Assembly: GCA_034429275.1 (NCBI GenBank)
Contig: DAOUFU010000108.1
Coordinates: 1-17,789 of the forward strand
Length of the DNA stretch: 17,789 nucleotides
Direction: 5' to 3'
DNA from: DAOUFU01 sp034429275
GTDB lineage: Bacteria; Chloroflexota; Anaerolineae; Aggregatilineales; Aggregatilineaceae
The notes beneath the pieces are model-generated. The model saw only the letters and a list, made by a program, of their open reading frames with translations. It was not told where the DNA came from and ran no database searches. How positions within the stretch are numbered: the first letter of the stretch is position 1; each line of letters starts with the position of its first letter. This document shows positions 1-5,604 of the stretch, in pieces. The position numbers were made by a program, and so were the translations under genes.

Positions 1-510
1 ATATGCGCCGTAGCCATCGCCCGTCACCGAGCGCGCCAGCCCGTCGATTGCACGTGTGAGCCGTTCATCCCCCCACACGCCCAGATCCAACAGTGCCCGC
101 ACCACGTTACCCCACAGGCAGTGAATCGCAGTGCTTGGCGTCCCTTCTGCCGCAATCGCCCCCGCCTGGGTCTGCGCATGGCGAAAAACGTATTCAACCG
201 CCCGGTGTACCCGCTCATCTCGTCCATCCGCGCCCAACTGCGCCAGGAAAATCACAGACCACAGCGTGCCCTGATATTTGGGCCAGTACCCCGCGCCGGG
301 CTTGACCCAGTAACCTTCCTCGGCCTGCGCCGCCAACATGACCGGCACCGGGCCGGCATTCATAACCTGCGCCTGCGCGGCCTGCACCTCTGGGTCGTCC
401 GCCGGGCAGCCCAGCAGGTCGCGCAGGGTGAAATAACGCACACCAGGGTTATTCGGGTCCAGCTCCAGCAGCCACGGGAGCGGATTAGCCTTGAGTGAGT
501 GCTGCCACAT
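1..510 (-). CDS. Helical-toroid (prenyltransferase/squalene-oxidase-repeat-like) protein, C-terminus cut by window edge
   Basis: An open frame of 170 codons runs leftward from ATG at 510-508 to the window edge with no stop, so the C-terminal part is missing. The start is supported by GGAG eight bases upstream. The N-terminus reads MWQHSLKANPLPWLLELD, then VRYFTLRDLLG, then a Trp/Tyr/Gly-rich stretch (GYWVKPGAGYWPKYQGTLWS, about residues 67-86) and helical segments (WSVIFLAQLG, AIHCLWGNVVRALLDLG). This pattern resembles the alpha/alpha-toroid proteins with prenyltransferase/squalene-oxidase-like repeats that occur in Chloroflexota, where they are sometimes misnamed NifH. No substrate can be assigned and no catalytic motif is visible in this part. 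A promoter candidate lies at 694-723. Family assignment is by resemblance only; the reading frame itself is convincing. Confidence 0.72.
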   Translation of the reverse strand, partial: MWQHSLKANPLPWLLELDPNNPGVRYFTLRDLLGCPADDPEVQAAQAQVMNAGPVPVMLAAQAEEGYWVKPGAGYWPKYQGTLWSVIFLAQLGADGRDERVHRAVEYVFRHAQTQAGAIAAEGTPSTAIHCLWGNVVRALLDLGVWGDERLTRAIDGLARSVTGDGYGAY

Positions 511-693
511 GAGGGTGTCTCCGATCACTACGCCACCGGCTCAGCAGGCCATTTTGCAGGGGTCGATTCAGCCCTGATTGGGCGCTCTGCCGGGTTTCGA
601 AGAAGTAGCGCTCGAACGCTGCCGGAGTGTAGCTTTCCGGGGCTGGCAAGCGCCGGCATTTAGGGAGACTGGTCAGCAGAAGCCTGCACACTC

Positions 694-723
694 ATCATAC
701 GATTAAATCACACCGAGGGACAA
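694..723 (-). promoter_or_regulatory. Candidate sigma70-type promoter for the toroid-protein gene
   Basis: On the minus strand TTGTCC (723-718) is followed after 18 bases by TATGAT (699-694). It lies just after the tRNA terminator and about 185 bases before the start codon at 510. The spacing is acceptable and the -10 is good (5/6). The long leader contains no other convincing gene. Confidence 0.45.
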
Positions 724-743
724 CATCTGACTCTCGCCACCAC

Positions 744-779
744 ACAAAACGCCCCCTGGCCGTGTGACCAGGGGGCGTT
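744..779 (-). terminator. Rho-independent terminator of the initiator tRNA gene
   Basis: A 12-bp perfect stem (748-759 with 768-779, GC-rich core GCCCCCTGG) with an 8-base loop is followed on the minus strand by TTTTGTG. It begins 5 bases past the tRNA 3' end, so it should end the tRNA transcript. Confidence 0.85.
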
Positions 780-783
780 CCTA

Positions 784-855
784 TAGCGGGGGCAGGATTC
801 GAACCTGCGACCTCCGGGTTATGAGCCCGACGAGCTGCCACTGCTCTACCCCGCA
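784..855 (-). tRNA. Initiator tRNA-Met (CAT anticodon)
   Basis: A complete 72-base cloverleaf reads on the minus strand: acceptor TGCGGGG/CCCCGCT, D stem GAGC/GCTC, anticodon stem TCGGG/CCCGG with loop CTCATAA, T stem GCAGG/CCTGC with loop TTCGAAT, discriminator A. CCA is not encoded. Two initiator hallmarks are present: three consecutive G-C pairs at the base of the anticodon loop, and no Watson-Crick pair at position 1-72. The mismatch here is T1 against T72, whereas the usual bacterial pair is C1-A72. It would carry formyl-methionine for translation initiation. It stands alone, with its own promoter (867-896) and terminator (744-779). Confidence 0.95.
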
Positions 856-866
856 GCAGTCACGCG

Positions 867-896
867 ATCATACCACTGCCGGCTAATGCCCGTCAA
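867..896 (-). promoter_or_regulatory. Promoter of the initiator tRNA gene
   Basis: On the minus strand TTGACG (896-891) is separated by 18 bases from TATGAT (872-867). The tRNA 5' end is at 855, about 12 bases further on, as expected for a tRNA promoter. It lies between the stop codon of the CorC-like gene (921) and the tRNA. Confidence 0.75.
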
Positions 897-920
897 GGCC
901 GAGATTATGCTCGCAGCAGG

Positions 921-2279
921 TTAATCCGCTTCGGCAGCAGGCTCTTCGCGGATGTCGCGCTTGTCGTCCTCGCCGCTTTCTTCCGGCGCGGGGATCAAAC
1001 GCGTCAGTCGGATCTTGCGAATGCGCCGGTCGTTGACACCCAGGACCTCGATGTGAACCTGATCTGTTTCGAGTGTCTCGCCGACCTGCGGAACCTTGCC
1101 AAGCTGGCTGAAGATGTAGCCGCCCAGCGTGTCGCTTTCATCGGTAGGCAGGTTCAAATCCAGCAGGCGGTTCAGATCATCCAGGTCGATGCTGGCATCA
1201 CAGATGACCTCGGTATCGCTGATCCGCTGGTAAACTTCCTCTTCGTTGAGGTCGTATTCATCGCGGATTTCACCCACGATTTCTTCGATCAAATCCTCCA
1301 GGGTGACCAGACCCGCCGTCCCCCCATATTCATCAACCACAATCGCCAGGTGAATCTTGCGCTGCTGAAGCTCAGTCAGCAGATCGCCCGCCTTCTTGGA
1401 TTCCGGCACAAAATGCGCCGGGCGGAGCAGATCCGCGATGGGGCGATCCAGGCTGCCGGCACGCAGCACTTCGAGCAGATCTTTGGCATAAAGCAGGCCG
1501 CGAATATGATCGATGGACTCCTCATACACGGGGATTCGCGAGTGCCCCGCCTGCGTGATGATGGTCAGCGCTTCGTCCAGGCTGGCCTTGATATCGATGG
1601 CGACCATATCGATTCGCGGCACCATGACTTCGCGCGCGACGGTATCGCCAAACTGGAAGATGGAGTAGATCATTTCCTTTTCTTCATCTTCAATCGCGCC
1701 GCCCTCTTGCCCTGCATCAACCATCATTTTGATCTCTTCTTCGGTGACCATCGAGGACTGGCCCAACCCCACAAAGGGCGCGGCGAAATAACGGCTGATC
1801 CACTGCAGCAGGCGAAGCACCGGAGCCAGCAAACTGACCAATGCGCCCACCAGGCGAGTAACCCTCAGTGAGATACCGTTGGCGTGCCCCATGGCGATGG
1901 TTGTGGGCAGCAGTTCGCCAAAAACCAGGGTCACCAGGGCGACCACCAACATCACCCCGCCAAAAGCAATCAGATCGACGGCCAGCGGCCCGATCTTACG
2001 AGCAGCCAACTCATCGTGAAGCGGAGGAACCAGGGTGGCCGCGGCGGTGACGGCGATAGCAAAATGCAGCACCAGGTCAACGATCTGCTGAGACGACAGC
2101 AGGCGGGTCGCATCACTGGAAAGCGTATATGCGTGCTCGGCAGAGGTTCTGCCTGATTCAGCCCACTCTTTCAACACAGGTTTTTGGGCGTTGATCAGCG
2201 CAGCATAAGCCATCGTCAGCACGGCGTTAACGGCAATCAGGCCCAGCAGGGCCAGTAAACCGTACAAACTATCATCCAC
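921..2279 (-). CDS. CNNM/CorC (HlyC) family membrane protein with CBS pair
   Basis: 452 residues. The N-terminal CNNM/DUF21-like part (about 1-165) has hydrophobic helices, including LYGLLALLGLIAVNAVL, a segment near 65-85 and VMLVVALVTLVFGELLP near 110-125. A CBS-pair region (about 205-335) begins at EVMVPRIDMVAI and ends with EYGGTAGLVTLEDLIEEIVG, the typical CorC/HlyC end of the second CBS domain. A CorC_HlyC domain (about 345-430) and an acidic tail follow. Family members are cytoplasmic-membrane proteins linked to magnesium or cobalt efflux; the old name haemolysin is misleading. The start is GTG at 2279-2277 with GGGGG nine bases upstream. A promoter candidate at 2535-2563 would give a leader of about 250 nt. 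The family is sure; the ion is not known. Confidence 0.93.
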   Translation of the reverse strand: MDDSLYGLLALLGLIAVNAVLTMAYAALINAQKPVLKEWAESGRTSAEHAYTLSSDATRLLSSQQIVDLVLHFAIAVTAAATLVPPLHDELAARKIGPLAVDLIAFGGVMLVVALVTLVFGELLPTTIAMGHANGISLRVTRLVGALVSLLAPVLRLLQWISRYFAAPFVGLGQSSMVTEEEIKMMVDAGQEGGAIEDEEKEMIYSIFQFGDTVAREVMVPRIDMVAIDIKASLDEALTIITQAGHSRIPVYEESIDHIRGLLYAKDLLEVLRAGSLDRPIADLLRPAHFVPESKKAGDLLTELQQRKIHLAIVVDEYGGTAGLVTLEDLIEEIVGEIRDEYDLNEEEVYQRISDTEVICDASIDLDDLNRLLDLNLPTDESDTLGGYIFSQLGKVPQVGETLETDQVHIEVLGVNDRRIRKIRLTRLIPAPEESGEDDKRDIREEPAAEAD

Positions 2280-2600
2280 TCAGGTTTACCCCCGTGAAAG
2301 CGAGCAGAAAGGAGCACGCGCTGTCGCTGCTCAGCTGCTCAATCGATCCTGGCCCGGAAGGGCCGCTGTGAAACAGGGCGTGGAAAACAGCAGCCGCGCG
2401 CGGCTGGCGCACTGTATGAGGAGAGGGAGGTTCTGAAGAATCGTCGAGCACTTTTCGCATTACAGTGAACCGTCAGATTGACAATCGCATGAATGAAGAG
2501 TGAGTCACTAGCTTCAAGCCGCGATCTTGTCGGCATTGTACCATAACTGCGTTTCAGGGCAAAGCACGATTTACAGTCTTGACTACGGTTTGGTATTGTC
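2280..2600. other. Gene-free leader between the CorC-like gene and the origin region
   Basis: This stretch holds the probable 5' leader of the CorC-like gene, read leftward. A GGCCC/GGGCC hairpin with a GGAA loop sits at 2351-2364 and the promoter candidate lies at 2535-2563. I see no recognisable riboswitch. A 62-codon leftward frame (2460-2272) lacks a ribosome binding site and family features and is not called as a gene. Confidence 0.5.
2535..2563 (-). promoter_or_regulatory. Candidate promoter of the CorC-like gene
   Basis: On the minus strand TTTGCC (2563-2558), a 17-base spacer and TACAAT (2540-2535). It faces the CorC-like gene and is the best sigma70-like match in the upstream stretch. 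It lies only about 50 bases from the proposed unwinding element. Confidence 0.5.
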
Positions 2601-2610
2601 CACACCTCTT

Positions 2611-2660
2611 TGTTTTATGATTTTAGTGGTAGTAGTAGAAACCTGTGGATATGTGCATAA
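2611..2660 (+). other. Putative unwinding element: AT-rich tract, DnaA-trio-like TAG repeats, paired DnaA boxes
   Basis: An AT-rich run (2611-2623) leads into triplets TAG, TGG, TAG, TAG, TAG, AAA (2624-2641), then CC, then two DnaA boxes overlapping by one base: TGTGGATAT (2644-2652) and TGTGCATAA (2652-2660). Five of six triplets fit 5'-(T/A)A(G/A)-3', the DnaA-trio pattern described for the Bacillus subtilis basal unwinding system, with the boxes in the same relative orientation. The expected GC cluster is reduced to CC. This is a pattern match only. Confidence 0.6.
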
Positions 2661-2749
2661 ATCTGATTGACTTGCGGTGTCCTGGCCGTGGATTGGCCCC
2701 GTTCCCCCATATGTGGTGGCAGAATCGCGCCCAGCCCCTGCATATTTCC

Positions 2750-2781
2750 CACAGGTATCCCACGCGCGCGGGATACCTGTG
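2750..2781. repeat. 12-bp-arm inverted repeat in the origin region
   Basis: CACAGGTATCCC (2750-2761) and its exact complement GGGATACCTGTG (2770-2781) flank ACGCGCGC. The centre itself is nearly self-complementary, so the whole 32 bp is almost a perfect palindrome. It lies between a two-mismatch DnaA box (2745-2753) and a one-mismatch box (2788-2796). It could be a protein-binding site or a cruciform. There is no T-tract, so it does not look like a terminator. Confidence 0.85.
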
Positions 2782-2787
2782 CTGACT

Positions 2788-2796
2788 CTATCCACA
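2788..2796 (+). promoter_or_regulatory. DnaA box (8/9)
   Basis: CTATCCACA differs from TTATCCACA only at the first base. It sits seven bases after the right arm of the 2750-2781 palindrome. Confidence 0.65.
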
Positions 2797-2820
2797 GGCG
2801 CTGCACATAACCCGCTGCAG

Positions 2821-2829
2821 TTATGCACA
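2821..2829 (+). promoter_or_regulatory. DnaA box TTATGCACA
   Basis: Exact match to TTATNCACA. With CATAAC at 2806-2811 it forms a short inverted pair (CATAAC and GTTATG, 8-base spacer), so a weaker divergent box may face it. Confidence 0.75.
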
Positions 2830-2879
2830 CTGTTGACAGGCGAAGAAATGCGCACATCTGGGCGATTTTTGGGCTGGCT

Positions 2880-2917
2880 ATATATGGCGGACGGCCTGGA
2901 AACGATCCGCCATATAT
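2880..2917. repeat. 12-bp-arm inverted repeat with TATATA cores in the origin region
   Basis: ATATATGGCGGA (2880-2891) and its exact complement TCCGCCATATAT (2906-2917) are separated by 14 bases. The right arm includes the symmetric decamer CCATATATGG (2910-2919) and the left arm a one-mismatch copy (2878-2887). No T-tract follows on either strand, so a binding site or structure in the origin is more likely than a terminator. Confidence 0.85.
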
Positions 2918-2955
2918 GGTCTGTTGGTTTTTGCGTTGGATATGTGGGTTACGGG

Positions 2956-2964
2956 TTATCCTCA
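2956..2964 (+). promoter_or_regulatory. DnaA box (8/9)
   Basis: TTATCCTCA has one mismatch to TTATCCACA. It lies nine bases after GGATATGTGG (2938-2947), a relative of the CCATATNTGG decamer. Confidence 0.5.
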
Positions 2965-3141
2965 GTTTCGACATGCTCTCGACAGCGCCCATCCACAGGG
3001 AAAAATAGACGGCTCAAGACTCCGCCTTCGCCCGGTCCTCTACCCCCACAGATGGTAGATCTCCGACTGGCCACACCCCCATATCTGGCGTGGATGTGCC
3101 GCGCGGGATTCCCATGTTAACACGCCGGAGCTTCTTGATCC

Positions 3142-3150
3142 TGTTGATAA
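3142..3150 (-). promoter_or_regulatory. DnaA box (8/9)
   Basis: TTATCAACA on the minus strand, one mismatch from TTATCCACA. It is the well-matched box nearest to the dnaA 3' end. Confidence 0.5.
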
Positions 3151-3210
3151 CTGGAAACGGGGCGCGAGATCTCGTCGCAATGCGGCCAGGTTCGTTGGGG
3201 AACAATGAAC

Positions 3211-3234
3211 AGTGCCGGGGCACTGCCCGGCACT
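3211..3234 (-). terminator. Hairpin after dnaA, possible terminator
   Basis: A perfect 9-bp stem AGTGCCGGG/CCCGGCACT (3211-3219 with 3226-3234, 6-base loop) lies 35 bases past the dnaA stop codon. On the minus strand it is followed by GTTCATTGTTCC, only weakly T-rich, so termination may be partial or Rho-assisted. Confidence 0.5.
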
Positions 3235-3268
3235 GGCGATTTCGTCCACAGGGAGAGATAGCGGGAAA

Positions 3269-4942
3269 TCAGTCTTTCGAGAACAGGTAAATTTGCCGGC
3301 GGATGTCGCCCATCTCGCGGCGAAGTTCCTCGTCAGACTCGATCTGCTCGGCGATTTTTTGGAAACCGTACAGAACGGTGCTGTGATTGCGTCCACCGAG
3401 CGCCTTGCCGATCTCCGGGTACGAGGCTTCGGTGATTTCGCGCGCCAGGTACATGGCGATCTGCCGCGCGCGCACGACATCTTTGGTGCGCTTTTTGCTC
3501 AGCAGGTCATCCAGCGAAAGCTGGTGATAGGTCGCTGTCGTTTTGAAGATGCGGTCCAGGTCGGGCGTCTGCTGCATCAACGGGGCGAGCGTATTAGTTG
3601 TCTTGGTCAGCACGTTCTGGGCCAGGGCGACTGTCAGCGGCTGACCGGTGAGCGTGGCACGGGCCAATATCTGGGTGAGCAGCCCTTCAAGCTCACGGAC
3701 GCTTTGAGTGGCCTGTTTCGCAAGCAGCGCGGCGACCTCATCCGGCAGGGGAGTGCCCTGGGCTGCCGATTTGCTCTTGAGGATCGCCTGCCGCGTCTCT
3801 TCTACCGGCGGCTGCACGTCGGCCAGCAGTCCACCTTCCAGCCGCGAGCGCAGCCGGTCATCCAGCTTGGTGAGGGCGCGCGGGTGCTGATTGCAGGCCA
3901 CCACAAGCTGGCCTTTGCGAGCGAAAATGGCATTGAAGGTGTGGAAAAATTCCTCTTCCGAGCTGGTTTTGCCCGCCAGGAATTGAATGTCATCCACCAT
4001 CAACACGTCGGCGCTGCGATATCGCTCACGCAGTTGCTCGGTGGTGTGATCGCGAATGGCCGCGACCATCTCATTGGTAAACTGTTCTGCCGTCACATAG
4101 ACCACGCGCTTGCCGGCTGCCTCGCAGACGTGACCGATGGCGTGCATCAGGTGTGTCTTACCCAGGCCCGTGCCGCCATAAAAAACCAGCGGGTTATACG
4201 TTGTGCCTGGGGCCTGGGCGACTGCCTGGGCCGCCGCACATGCAAACTGGTTGCTCGGCCCGGTGATGAAGCTGCTGAAGGTATAGCGCCGGTCGAACGA
4301 GGTGCTGGCGGCGACTGGCCCCGACTGGGGGCGCGGCGTACTGCGCGGCAGATCGCGGAAACGCGGGTCCCATTCCGAAATGTCGGGCATCTCCACCGGG
4401 GCGGAAGGCTGTGCAGCCGCCGCTTGAGGCGCTGCCGCTTGGGGCGCTGCCGCCTGGGATACTTCCGCCTGTGGTGCTACCGCTGCCGGGCTTTCGGTGC
4501 CCGGCGTGCCGATGCTCTGCGCGGGCGCAACATCCTGGTTTGCCGCTGAAGCAGGCGTTGGGGCCGCCGGTTCCGCGCTGGTTGCGGCCCCGGTGAGAGC
4601 GTCTGCGCTCGCTGGGGCTGCTGCCGGTACTGCCGCTGGCGTGCTAAAGAGCGGCCCCGCCGGTGTGGCATCAAGCTCGGCCAGCGGGCGCATAGGGATA
4701 TTCACCATGTAATTGACCTTGACGGCCCGTCCAAAGATGCTGCTCAGCGCCTGTGGGACGACCTGGCCGAGGTGCTTCTCCAGCCAGTCTTTTGCATAGG
4801 CATGACGCACACGGATTGTGAACTCACCGTCCTCATAGGCGACGACTTCCGACCCTTTGAGCCAGGTGTCGAAGGTGGCGCGGTTGAGTTGCAGTTGGAG
4901 TTGGCCTAATGTCGCGTGCCAGGCATCTTTAGGGCTTAACAT
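3269..4942 (-). CDS. dnaA: Chromosomal replication initiator DnaA
   Basis: 557 residues, longer than the common 440-470. Domain I (about 1-85) contains AWHATLGQLQLQLNRATFDTWL. A low-complexity Ala/Pro/Gln linker (about 95-190) accounts for the extra length. The AAA+ domain has Walker A GGTGLGKT (256-263), Walker B VLMVDD (313-318) and an Arg-finger region DDRLRSRLEGG. Domain IV ends with ALGGRNHSTVLYGF (514-527), the DnaA signature with Asn-His-Ser where Asp-His-Thr is commonest. DnaA binds the origin, opens it and loads helicase, and often represses its own gene. I chose ATG at 4942 because GAGG lies five bases before it; an in-frame TTG at 4966 would add eight residues without a better site. 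The gene stands alone, without dnaN. Confidence 0.97.
   Translation of the reverse strand: MLSPKDAWHATLGQLQLQLNRATFDTWLKGSEVVAYEDGEFTIRVRHAYAKDWLEKHLGQVVPQALSSIFGRAVKVNYMVNIPMRPLAELDATPAGPLFSTPAAVPAAAPASADALTGAATSAEPAAPTPASAANQDVAPAQSIGTPGTESPAAVAPQAEVSQAAAPQAAAPQAAAAQPSAPVEMPDISEWDPRFRDLPRSTPRPQSGPVAASTSFDRRYTFSSFITGPSNQFACAAAQAVAQAPGTTYNPLVFYGGTGLGKTHLMHAIGHVCEAAGKRVVYVTAEQFTNEMVAAIRDHTTEQLRERYRSADVLMVDDIQFLAGKTSSEEEFFHTFNAIFARKGQLVVACNQHPRALTKLDDRLRSRLEGGLLADVQPPVEETRQAILKSKSAAQGTPLPDEVAALLAKQATQSVRELEGLLTQILARATLTGQPLTVALAQNVLTKTTNTLAPLMQQTPDLDRIFKTTATYHQLSLDDLLSKKRTKDVVRARQIAMYLAREITEASYPEIGKALGGRNHSTVLYGFQKIAEQIESDEELRREMGDIRRQIYLFSKD
4423..4482. repeat. Degenerate 15-bp tandem repeat in the DnaA linker
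   Basis: Four consecutive 15-bp units (4423-4437, 4438-4452, 4453-4467, 4468-4482) start with C(C/T)TG and end with CCG. The first two differ at one base. They encode the Gln-Ala-Ala-Ala-Pro-like repeats of the domain II linker and suggest linker growth by unit duplication. Confidence 0.7.
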
Positions 4943-5195
4943 CGTGACCTCGGTAATGAGCAACAAAAACCTAATACCAGGCGCACAAAACGCCTCGCAC
5001 CCAAACGGCTATTCAAATCAGCGTCATTTGTCGAACGAACCCAGTGTCTCAAAACTCCGCCGGGCACGGCCAGGGGCCTGTGCTGGCGGTGATGCAGATG
5101 GCCCGGAAGTCGCCACCGTGGCTGAGTGGTCATCCGGTGTGGAGAGTACCGCCCCCTCTGCATTGGAGTAAAAAAATTTTACCAGATGTGGAGAG
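4943..5195. other. dnaA upstream region, no gene
   Basis: This stretch lies directly before dnaA and should contain its promoter and leader, but I find no strong -35/-10 pair. On the minus strand TATTAG (4972-4977) is the best -10-like hexamer near the start and lacks a good -35. A small AGGCG/CGCCT hairpin lies at about 4979-4995. A palindrome GTAAAA-AAA-TTTTAC sits at 5168-5182. Confidence 0.4.
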
Positions 5196-5436
5196 GAGTC
5201 TCAACAGGATTCGCCCCTTCAAACCTTAAAGAATCGAATTTTTTAAGATTCAGGAATGGACTGACTCTGGTTTGTGAATCCCAACCGGTGACACAGGATT
5301 GGCATCTGGCGAGTCGCAGATTTCATAATCGCCATATCTGGGGGGTGGGCAGACCAGGGGGCACGACATAAAGGGGTGTGTGGTATATTTGGGATAAAAA
5401 TGGCTTATCCAACCTTAAAATTTTCGCCAAATCTGG
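5182..5436. repeat. CCATATNTGG decamer family, copies upstream of dnaA
   Basis: CCATATCTGG at 5332-5341 is identical to the copy at 3079-3088 on the other side of dnaA. Relatives are CCAGATGTGG (5182-5191) and CCAAATCTGG (5427-5436). The last lies in the spacer of the 5414-5446 inverted repeat. Confidence 0.5.
5222..5251 (+). repeat. AT-rich repeat module, copy 1
   Basis: AACCTTAAA (5222-5230) and TTTTAAGATTC (5241-5251) are separated by 10 bases. Both words recur in the same order at 5411-5419 and 5440-5450. Each copy contains GANTC sites. Confidence 0.7.
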
Positions 5437-5450
5437 AAATTTTAAGATTC
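5411..5450 (+). repeat. AT-rich repeat module, copy 2, containing a 10-bp inverted repeat
   Basis: AACCTTAAA (5411-5419) and TTTTAAGATTC (5440-5450), here 20 bases apart. Inside, CTTAAAATTT (5414-5423) and AAATTTTAAG (5437-5446) form a perfect 10-bp inverted repeat around a 13-base spacer that carries CCAAATCTGG. Confidence 0.75.
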
Positions 5451-5604
5451 GGATTCCAAATGCAAAATTGCGAATCACGACTTTTTGACCGGGCTTTTTG
5501 GAAAAAGTGTTCTATAAGCTGCGAAAAGCTGTTCTGTGAGTCCGGACCAAACAACAGTCTCAATGGGGTAAATGGTTCTGGCGGCCTTTCAGTGGAGATA
5601 CTGC

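Larger units (their letters stand above)
2707..3088. repeat. CCATATNTGG decamer family, copies downstream of dnaA
   Basis: Copies are CCATATGTGG (2707-2716), CCATATATGG (2910-2919) and CCATATCTGG (3079-3088). Near copies are CTATATATGG (2878-2887), GGATATGTGG (2938-2947) and CCACAGATGG (3046-3055). CCATATCTGG recurs exactly upstream of dnaA at 5332-5341. The motif has partial two-fold symmetry and is interspersed with DnaA boxes, so it may be the site of a second origin-binding protein or a divergent DnaA site. Confidence 0.55.
2601..3250. other. oriC: Probable chromosomal replication origin (oriC)
   Basis: The gene-free DNA directly downstream of dnaA holds a cluster of DnaA-box-like nonamers. 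Exact TTATNCACA: 2652-2660 (minus) and 2821-2829 (plus), both TTATGCACA. One mismatch from TTATCCACA: 2644-2652 (minus), 2788-2796 (plus), 2956-2964 (plus), 3142-3150 (minus). Two mismatches: 2745-2753, 2989-2997, 3242-3250 (all plus). It also holds an AT-rich stretch with TAG triplets beside paired boxes and two long inverted repeats. Origins are commonly adjacent to dnaA and built this way. dnaN is not present in the window. The start and end given are approximate. Confidence 0.8.
5196..5542. other. Dense GANTC cluster in AT-rich DNA upstream of dnaA
   Basis: Eleven GANTC sites lie in 347 bases, starting at 5196, 5208, 5231, 5247, 5263, 5276, 5311, 5446, 5452, 5472 and 5538. About 1.4 would be expected with equal base frequencies. 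The stretch is visibly AT-richer than any gene here and encodes nothing convincing. GANTC is the CcrM methylation target in Alphaproteobacteria; whether this lineage methylates it is unknown. It could be a methylation-sensitive control region, a secondary unwinding region or an upstream half of the origin. Confidence 0.6.

Noticed and set aside
485..691. 68-codon leftward frame between the tRNA terminator and the toroid gene
   Set aside because: It overlaps the better-supported start at 510 and has no protein-like features.
1053..1871. 272-codon open frame opposite the CorC-like gene
   Set aside because: Antisense shadow of a well-recognised CBS-domain protein.
2272..2460. 62-codon leftward frame before the CorC-like gene, overlapping its start
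   Set aside because: No Shine-Dalgarno sequence and no family resemblance; likely part of the leader.
2677..3120. 147-codon plus-strand frame and overlapping minus-strand frames in the origin region
   Set aside because: Low-complexity, Pro/Cys-rich translation with no ribosome binding site; the DNA is better explained as an origin with DnaA boxes and palindromes.
3212..4549. 445-codon open frame on the plus strand opposite dnaA
   Set aside because: It mirrors dnaA codons in GC-rich DNA, has no family features and no ribosome binding site; dnaA on the other strand is certain.
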